Below, piece by piece: positions 7,120 through 11,331 of a DNA stretch of 11,331 nucleotides. Where the stretch lies: assembly GCA_023409615.1 (NCBI GenBank), contig JAEYRF010000065.1, positions 1 to 11,331 of the forward strand, read 5' to 3'. The position numbers and the translations under genes are program-made. The notes under the pieces are model-generated. The model was not told where the DNA came from. It saw only the letters and a program-made list of their open reading frames with translations, and ran no database searches. The first letter of the stretch is position 1; each line of letters opens with the position of its first letter. The DNA is from Bacillota bacterium. Lineage in GTDB: Bacteria; Bacillota; Clostridia; Acetivibrionales; DTU013.

Positions 7120-7136
7120 TATTTTCGCTGAAAATA
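7120..7136. repeat. Short perfect palindrome in the Tad operon upstream region
   Basis: TATTTTC, a 3-base centre GCT, then GAAAATA. The two 7-base arms match perfectly. It lies about 55 bases upstream of the candidate -35 of the Tad operon and about 60 bases downstream of the radical SAM stop. It has no T-run after it in either direction, so an operator-like site is more plausible than a terminator. Confidence 0.45.
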
Positions 7137-7197
7137 AGAGATGTAAAAAATCGAATAAGCACGGGAAATATTTTAACACAATAGTATATTTGACTGT

Positions 7198-8160
7198 TTA
7201 TGATAGAGAATCTGAAAGGCTGAAATCAGGTATGAATTGCTCCGATGCGGACTCCCGCTCCTGAACATAACCGTTGAGTCCAAGCTTGATAAATCTGTTC
7301 ATTACTTTGTCATACTCATATCTAGTGATATGTCTTCCAAGAACAGGGTGGCTGCCGGCCAGATGACACGGTATATACTGGCTCATAAGGCTGACATAGG
7401 CCTCCGGTATATTTCCCGCTATCCAGTCAAGTATCCTCAAGGTCTCATTGACATGCCCCGGCAGGACCAGATGGCGGATGATCAGTCCCCGCTGTATGAT
7501 ACCATCATCATCAAAGACAGGCGCACCCACCTGGCTGTACATTTCAGCGATGGCCATAGACGCCTTCTCATAATAATCCCCGGCACCGGAGTATTCCCGG
7601 GAAAGATCGGGACTGATGTATTTGAGGTCAGGGAGGTAAACATCTATCAAACCCTCCATCGTCCTAAGGCCTTCAATGCTGTCATAACCATTTGTATTAT
7701 AAACAACGGGGATGTCCAAACGTTCTGTCTGTCTTTGCAGCTTCGACTGTCCTCGCTTCATCATCAACTTTTGTACTTCGGTTTCATCCATCCCGCCAAG
7801 TATGCCTTTCCCAGCGATTATCAAAGCATCCCGGATGGCGGGGATAAAGTGTGATGGCGTCACAAGATTGATATTGTGCGCTCCATTTTCCTTGAGAGCG
7901 AGAAAGATATCTGCCAGTTCCTCGATCGTTATTTCCCGACCAAGACCCCCATGACTGATCTCATGGTTCTGACAAAAAATGCATCTTAGAGTACAGCCTG
8001 AAAAAAACACCGTGCCAGATCCCCTATTTCCACTGATACAGGGTTCCTCCCACATGTGCAGAAAAGCCTTCGAAACTACAGGATTCTCTCCCATACCGCA
8101 AAAGCTTCTTTTTATTCTTCTGTCTATATTACATGACCTGGCGCAATTATTGCACAACAT
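7198..8160 (-). CDS. PflX-type radical SAM protein (COG1313, pyruvate formate-lyase activase-like)
   Basis: A 320-residue radical SAM protein. The cluster motif is C56-x3-C60-x2-C63 within GCTLRCIFCQN, in the context GSGTVFFSGC...NHEISHGG that is characteristic of the PflX/COG1313 family. Conserved later blocks are NINLVTPSHF, VVYNTNGYDS, VYLPDLKY, RHLVLPGH and VSLMSQY. Four more cysteines near the start (C3, C6, C10, C21) may bind a metal or a second cluster. The family resembles pyruvate formate-lyase activating enzymes, but its substrate is unknown and no glycyl-radical enzyme gene is adjacent. About 25 extra residues appear near 118-146 compared with the family pattern I know. ATG start, AAAGG about 10 bases upstream, own promoter at 8197-8225. 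Confidence 0.88.
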   Translation of the reverse strand: MLCNNCARSCNIDRRIKRSFCGMGENPVVSKAFLHMWEEPCISGNRGSGTVFFSGCTLRCIFCQNHEISHGGLGREITIEELADIFLALKENGAHNINLVTPSHFIPAIRDALIIAGKGILGGMDETEVQKLMMKRGQSKLQRQTERLDIPVVYNTNGYDSIEGLRTMEGLIDVYLPDLKYISPDLSREYSGAGDYYEKASMAIAEMYSQVGAPVFDDDGIIQRGLIIRHLVLPGHVNETLRILDWIAGNIPEAYVSLMSQYIPCHLAGSHPVLGRHITRYEYDKVMNRFIKLGLNGYVQERESASEQFIPDFSLSDSLS

Positions 8161-8172
8161 ATTGGAATAGCC

Positions 8173-8201
8173 TTTACAATAGTTTTAAATAAAAATATAA
8201 T
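8173..8201 (+). promoter_or_regulatory. Sigma-A promoter for the alpha/beta hydrolase gene
   Basis: TTTACA (8173-8178), a 17-base AT-rich spacer, and a perfect TATAAT (8196-8201). Predicted initiation near 8208 gives a leader of about 55 bases. The -10 box is superimposed on the -10 of the opposite-strand promoter. Confidence 0.7.
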
Positions 8202-8225
8202 AAGGTTAAACATCTTCGATGTCAA
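8197..8225 (-). promoter_or_regulatory. Sigma-A promoter for the radical SAM gene
   Basis: On the minus strand a perfect TTGACA (8220-8225), a 17-base spacer and TATTAT (8197-8202, five of six). Predicted initiation near 8190 gives a leader of about 30 bases. Its -10 box overlaps the divergent promoter's -10 by five of six bases. Confidence 0.7.
8210..8222. repeat. Small inverted repeat at the divergent promoter
   Basis: ACATC, a 3-base centre TTC, then GATGT. It overlaps the -35 box and spacer of the radical SAM promoter and the start of the hydrolase leader, so a protein bound here could affect both genes. The arms are only five bases long. Confidence 0.35.
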
Positions 8226-8249
8226 TATAGCGCAAATAGCTCAATAGCG
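8223..8249 (+). repeat. Three tandem imperfect CAA-(n)-ATAGC repeats in the hydrolase leader
   Basis: Three adjoining units, CAATATAGCG, CAAATAGCT and CAATAGCG (10, 9 and 8 bases), sit directly before the hydrolase ribosome site. They would lie in the 5' leader of the transcript. Function unknown; the unit is short enough for chance to be possible. Confidence 0.4.
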
Positions 8250-8262
8250 GGGAGGGTTTTAA

Positions 8263-9219
8263 ATGAGGATTAGCGGAGTAACATATGCAGTCAGGAAAAC
8301 ACACAGAACGGGAAAAATCGTGTTGACCTTTATTGTCCTGCTTTTTCTCGCAATTATCGCTGTTGTAGTACTGTCAGGTTATAAGAGTTGGGGTCTTCTA
8401 CACCCCGACAAGAAGCCTGTTGAGACATTTTCCGCTAATATCGCTCCCGAGTACAGGGACATCAGCTTTAAGGGAGTCGACAATACAATCATACTTAAGG
8501 GCTGGCTTTTTCAGAAAAAAGGCAGTGATAAGGCAGTAATAATGGCACACTCCTATGGTAATAACAGGCTCCAGTTCGGGATTGAAACAGTAGATATGAT
8601 AAAGGAATTCTTGAATAAAGGTTACAGCGTGTTTACCTTTGATCTGAGAAATTCAGGCGAATCGGGCGGCAAGGATTGTTCCTTTGGTTACAGTGAGAAG
8701 GAAGATGTAAAGGCTGCAATAAAATACATGAGTTCACAGGGTGCTGAGCATATCACACTGATGGGGTTCTCCACCGGAGCATCGGCCAGTATTATGGCTG
8801 CTGCAGAAAGTACTAAGGTCGATGCGGTGATCGCCGACAGCCCTTATGCCGATCTGCATTCATATTTTCTTAATAACCTGGACCAATGGACTGACATGCC
8901 TGCATTTTTGTTCAACAGAACCATCACTATCGGCATTGAGATAACCGGTGGTATAGACACCTCAAACGCTAGTCCCGTAAATGCACTGACAGCTGATAAT
9001 CCACCCAATATGCTGCTCATCCATGCCAAGGAGGATAAACTGATACCTATAGTAAACAGCATCGAGTTGTTTCAGAAGTATTCAGCGTTAAATTCCTCCG
9101 GAGCTGAATTCTGGCAGATTGAGGGCGGCGGCCATGCTGATGGCTATACGAAAAATAAAAGCGAATACCTGAATAAAGTATTCGCCTTTCTTGAAAAAGT
9201 CTACCCCGAGGAGGAGTAA
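8263..9219 (+). CDS. Membrane-anchored alpha/beta serine hydrolase
   Basis: A 318-residue protein. A basic N-terminus is followed by one membrane helix (about 18-38), so the catalytic domain (about 60-315) is probably outside the membrane. Hydrolase-fold landmarks are MAHSYGNN (94-101, oxyanion region), FDLRNSGESGG (126-136), a nucleophile elbow GFSTGAS with Ser170, a probable acid Asp258 in HAKEDKLIP, and His291 in GGGHADGY. This matches the family of Bacillota hydrolases related to Bacillus YqkD and annotated generically as alpha/beta hydrolase; the substrate cannot be told. ATG start with GGAGGG six bases upstream and a strong promoter. It is the only complete plus-strand gene here, diverging from the radical SAM gene and converging on the flagellar genes. 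Its last 60 bases contain a terminator hairpin for the opposite strand. Confidence 0.85.
   Translation: MRISGVTYAVRKTHRTGKIVLTFIVLLFLAIIAVVVLSGYKSWGLLHPDKKPVETFSANIAPEYRDISFKGVDNTIILKGWLFQKKGSDKAVIMAHSYGNNRLQFGIETVDMIKEFLNKGYSVFTFDLRNSGESGGKDCSFGYSEKEDVKAAIKYMSSQGAEHITLMGFSTGASASIMAAAESTKVDAVIADSPYADLHSYFLNNLDQWTDMPAFLFNRTITIGIEITGGIDTSNASPVNALTADNPPNMLLIHAKEDKLIPIVNSIELFQKYSALNSSGAEFWQIEGGGHADGYTKNKSEYLNKVFAFLEKVYPEEE
9151..9185 (-). terminator. Intrinsic terminator of the flagellar fliD-fliS-flgN transcript
   Basis: A perfect 8-base stem GCGAATAC/GTATTCGC (9161-9168 and 9178-9185) with a 9-base loop is followed on the minus strand by TTTTATTTTT (9160-9151). This is the classical hairpin plus U-run, about 58 bases past the flgN-like stop. 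It lies inside the 3' end of the convergent hydrolase gene. On the plus strand the following sequence (CTTTCTTG) is a much weaker T-run. Confidence 0.75.
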
Positions 9220-9242
9220 TAAAAACCTATATCTGTAACATA

Positions 9243-9743
9243 CTATTTCTTTTTGTCCATGAAATATGATGGTGTGTTGTAAGGTCCCGGATTATATGCA
9301 TTATTAACTTTTTTACCCTGATTGATTCTTTTAATCTCACCACCAAGCTGCTTACGTAACTCATTGCCCTTTTTACTGTTAACTTTTTCGATCTCACTGA
9401 TTTGCTCGATTACATCCAGTGTCTCTGCGGTCAAAGCCTTCAGTTGTCTTGCACCTGTAGAAGCTGCCTCACCAAGACTGGCTGGATTTAATTGTTCCAG
9501 ACTCGATATACCCAATGTAGATTTGAACCTTGCAAGATAGATTTTGAATTCCTCATTCAGCTTATCAATTTCATCTATTTTCAACTGCTTCTTGCTAATC
9601 AAATCATTCAAACTATCTAGACCATCTTCGGTAATCACTTCTGTTTGAGCCTGAGTCATCACTAATATTTCCAGCAGTAAAGCCTTTTTTTTAGTTAAAA
9701 GCTCATTCAATCTCTCAGTATACTTTTCCGGTGTTATGTTCAT
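9243..9743 (-). CDS. flgN: FlgN-like flagellar export chaperone
   Basis: A 166-residue protein, mostly helical, with charged heptad-like segments (about 5-70 and 100-140). It ends in a disordered tail with NNAYNPGPYNTPSYFMDKK, a tail type I associate with clostridial FlgN-family proteins. FlgN chaperones escort hook-associated proteins FlgK and FlgL to the flagellar export gate. It directly follows fliS (3 bases between stop and start), and its AGGAG site uses the last codon of fliS, so the two are co-translated. This slot after fliS holds fliT in other bacteria, so a FliT-like role for FliD is an alternative. Symbol is by family pattern and context. Confidence 0.65.
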   Translation of the reverse strand: MNITPEKYTERLNELLTKKKALLLEILVMTQAQTEVITEDGLDSLNDLISKKQLKIDEIDKLNEEFKIYLARFKSTLGISSLEQLNPASLGEAASTGARQLKALTAETLDVIEQISEIEKVNSKKGNELRKQLGGEIKRINQGKKVNNAYNPGPYNTPSYFMDKKK

Positions 9744-9746
9744 TCT

Positions 9747-10151
9747 TTACTCCTGTGCCACCAGATGTGGCTTCTGTGGGTGTTTTGCAAGCTTCATGGC
9801 CTGAGTCCAGGTATCGCGGAGTTCTTTAGCCATCCCAAGTATTTCGTCGATAATCACTTGATCCTTCCTGATATTTGCTTCAACAAGCCTCCTGAACATG
9901 TATTCATACAATAAATCCAGACCTTCAGATACATCATATTTCATATCTAGTGTGTTCCGGAAATACTGAAGGATATCCTGAGCGCGCACTAAAGATTTGG
10001 ACGCCTTTTCAATATCATTTCCTTCAACACTTTTCTGTGCTATCATTATTGACTTGATTAATCCATTATATAGCATCAATGTCAATTCCTCAGGTGTGGA
10101 AGTATAAATCGAGTTTTCCTTATATTGGTTGTATGCTTTATTCAAAGCCAT
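9747..10151 (-). CDS. fliS: FliS, flagellin export chaperone
   Basis: A 134-residue protein of normal FliS length. The N-terminal pattern YNQYKENSIYTSTPEELTLMLY followed by NGLIKS is diagnostic, and ALVRAQ-like helix SLVRAQDIL plus EYMFRRLVEAN match the helical bundle that wraps the flagellin C-terminus. It binds newly made flagellin in the cytoplasm, prevents premature polymerisation and delivers it to the export machine. It sits 25 bases after fliD with GGAGG (10158-10162) six bases before the ATG, the standard fliD-fliS order. Confidence 0.95.
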   Translation of the reverse strand: MALNKAYNQYKENSIYTSTPEELTLMLYNGLIKSIMIAQKSVEGNDIEKASKSLVRAQDILQYFRNTLDMKYDVSEGLDLLYEYMFRRLVEANIRKDQVIIDEILGMAKELRDTWTQAMKLAKHPQKPHLVAQE

Positions 10152-10176
10152 AGAGTGCCTCCATTTTGGGATTCTT

Positions 10177-11331
10177 TTACTGCATGTTTGATGAGAACAT
10201 AGAGCTGATATAGCTACTCTGGCTGTTCATCCTGTCAATTGCCCTTTCCAATGCAGTATATTTGGCATAGTACCTTTCTTCTATATTCGCAAGCTTACTC
10301 TTTATTGATTCTATTTTTTCATCATAACTTTTCATTTGCTTGAAAAAGTAATTAGAAAATTCAGAAGCATCCCCTATCAATCCAGCCTTTTCCAACAAAT
10401 GACCTTTGTTACCATTTGAATCCCTTGATGTACGAATGTTATCCTGGATTACGTCATAAAGGCGATTTATCAGTCCATTCTCCGAGTACCTCTTAGCCAT
10501 ATCTTCTGAGCTTAAATTTGGTGAATAGGAAATCTCAGATTCTTTTGAAAACAAATCCATTACCGTATCCGGAGAATTCTGTATTGCTTCTTTAAGTTTG
10601 GTCTCATCGATATAAAGCTTACCTTTTTCATCATACGTACCTGTTGTTATTCCAATAGAAGAAAGATTAACTGATACCCCGTCCACAGAATCATATATAG
10701 CACGTCGCATATTAGTTATAATATTTTGTAGAATGCTGTCGTTCTTTAGTAGACCGGTTTTTGCCTTGGCTTCCCATTTCGTGATTTCATCCTCTGTCAT
10801 TGCGTCCTTCTGTAAATCTGTAAGTGGCTGATAATCACGGTCATACTTTTCAGATAAAGAGGTGTTCAATTTTGATATCATATCATTGTACTTATCAACA
10901 AATGATTTGATTGAATTAAAAGTAGATTCGACATCCCGGGTAAGGCTAATGGTTTTTTCAACACCCGGATCTGCCTTAATAATGTTGTATGTGACGCCAT
11001 CAACATTGAAGCTATTTGTCGCCCTGCTAACAGCGATGCCATCAATAATTACACTTGCGTTCACACCTGATTGAACGCTGGTCAAACCTGCGGCAGCAAA
11101 AAATCCACTGCCATTATCGTCCAAGGTAATACTGCCTTCACCTGTAGTCTTTGATGTAACTTTTAGAGTATCAGATAGAGAGCTATAACTCATAGTTACA
11201 TTTGCATCGCTGGAATTAACCTTACTAATCAGCGTACTGAGTGTATCTGACTTATTTACATTAATGTCCTTACCATTGATCGTCAACTTGAAATTTCCAC
11301 TCTCATCAAATGCGATTGCCCCACCTGCAAG
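10177..11331 (-). CDS. fliD: FliD, flagellar filament cap protein, C-terminal part (gene continues past the right edge)
   Basis: 384 residues are visible. The frame stays open to the window edge: codons before position 11286 read LAGGAIAFDESGNFK, so the TTG at 11286 is an internal leucine and the true start lies outside. The visible part holds a flagellin-hook IN motif (FKLTINGKDINVNKSDTL and on), the FliD C-terminal region (SVIIDGIAV, FNVDGVTYNI, SFVDKYNDMISKLN), and the D1-forming segments SSIGITTGTYDEKGKLYIDE and DTVMDLFS. It ends with coiled-coil helices typical of the FliD C-terminus (KYTALERAIDRMNSQSSYI). FliD caps the filament and folds flagellin subunits as they arrive. Upstream N-terminal D0 sequence is missing only because of the window. 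Confidence 0.95.
   Translation of the reverse strand, partial: LAGGAIAFDESGNFKLTINGKDINVNKSDTLSTLISKVNSSDANVTMSYSSLSDTLKVTSKTTGEGSITLDDNGSGFFAAAGLTSVQSGVNASVIIDGIAVSRATNSFNVDGVTYNIIKADPGVEKTISLTRDVESTFNSIKSFVDKYNDMISKLNTSLSEKYDRDYQPLTDLQKDAMTEDEITKWEAKAKTGLLKNDSILQNIITNMRRAIYDSVDGVSVNLSSIGITTGTYDEKGKLYIDETKLKEAIQNSPDTVMDLFSKESEISYSPNLSSEDMAKRYSENGLINRLYDVIQDNIRTSRDSNGNKGHLLEKAGLIGDASEFSNYFFKQMKSYDEKIESIKSKLANIEERYYAKYTALERAIDRMNSQSSYISSMFSSNMQ

Noticed and set aside
6970..7179. A 69-codon minus-strand reading frame across the Tad operon leader
   Set aside because: It starts at a GTG with no ribosome site, its AT-rich composition gives low-complexity protein, it resembles nothing I know, and it overlaps the kinase start; better explained as leader and promoter DNA.
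7160..7190. AAATAT/ATATTT pairing after the radical SAM stop as a terminator
   Set aside because: All-AT stem with a long loop and no following T-run; read-through toward the Tad operon cannot be excluded.
7237..7854. A 205-codon plus-strand reading frame opposite the radical SAM gene
   Set aside because: It is antisense to a strongly conserved protein, has no ribosome site and no recognisable domain.
11284..11286. TTG at 11286 as the start of fliD
   Set aside because: The frame stays open upstream to the window edge with FliD-like sequence, and there is no ribosome site; the codon is an internal leucine.

Overview
The window looks like chromosomal DNA from a motile member of the Clostridia (Bacillota). 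The signs are moderate-to-low GC, strong AAGGAGG-type ribosome binding sites, a flagellar fliD-fliS-flgN block, an outer-membrane-free Tad pilus operon, and a YdbC/PC4-type gene start of the kind common in Bacillota. I cannot name the genus from the sequence. No tRNA, rRNA, CRISPR array, insertion sequence or phage gene was seen.

Layout, left to right. (1) Positions 1-74 (-) hold the 5' end of a YdbC/PC4-like ssDNA-binding protein gene with its own promoter. (2) Positions 183-6979 (-) are one long operon for a Tad/Flp-type secretion-pilus machine. In transcription order it encodes: a Ser/Thr kinase fused to a CpaE-like domain; the CpaF/TadA ATPase; TadB-like and TadC-like membrane platform proteins; a Flp-type prepilin; a DUF4320-like membrane-anchored protein; a TadE-like pseudopilin; and a CpaB-like SAF-domain protein. 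Several genes overlap or are closely coupled. (3) Positions 6980-7197 are an AT-rich leader with a candidate promoter and a short palindrome. (4) Positions 7198-8160 (-) encode a PflX-type (COG1313) radical SAM protein. (5) Positions 8161-8262 are a divergent intergenic region where two well-formed sigma-A promoters share almost the same -10 box. (6) Positions 8263-9219 (+) encode a membrane-anchored alpha/beta serine hydrolase. (7) Positions 9243-11331 (-) hold flgN-like, fliS and the 3' part of fliD. Their likely intrinsic terminator lies inside the end of the convergent hydrolase gene.

How the genes fit together. The Tad genes supply an assembly ATPase, its inner-membrane platform, a major pilin candidate, minor pilin-like proteins and a periplasm- or wall-side CpaB. 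There is no secretin or pilotin, as expected for a Gram-positive cell, and no prepilin peptidase in this window. The usual stand-alone CpaE localisation ATPase is replaced by the C-terminal half of a eukaryotic-type Ser/Thr kinase, and that half has lost a recognisable P-loop. The most interesting hypothesis is that phosphorylation input is wired directly into pilus assembly through this fusion. The flagellar genes encode the filament cap and export chaperones, so the region brings together two surface-appendage systems. The two genes between them (radical SAM and hydrolase) have no obvious functional link to either.
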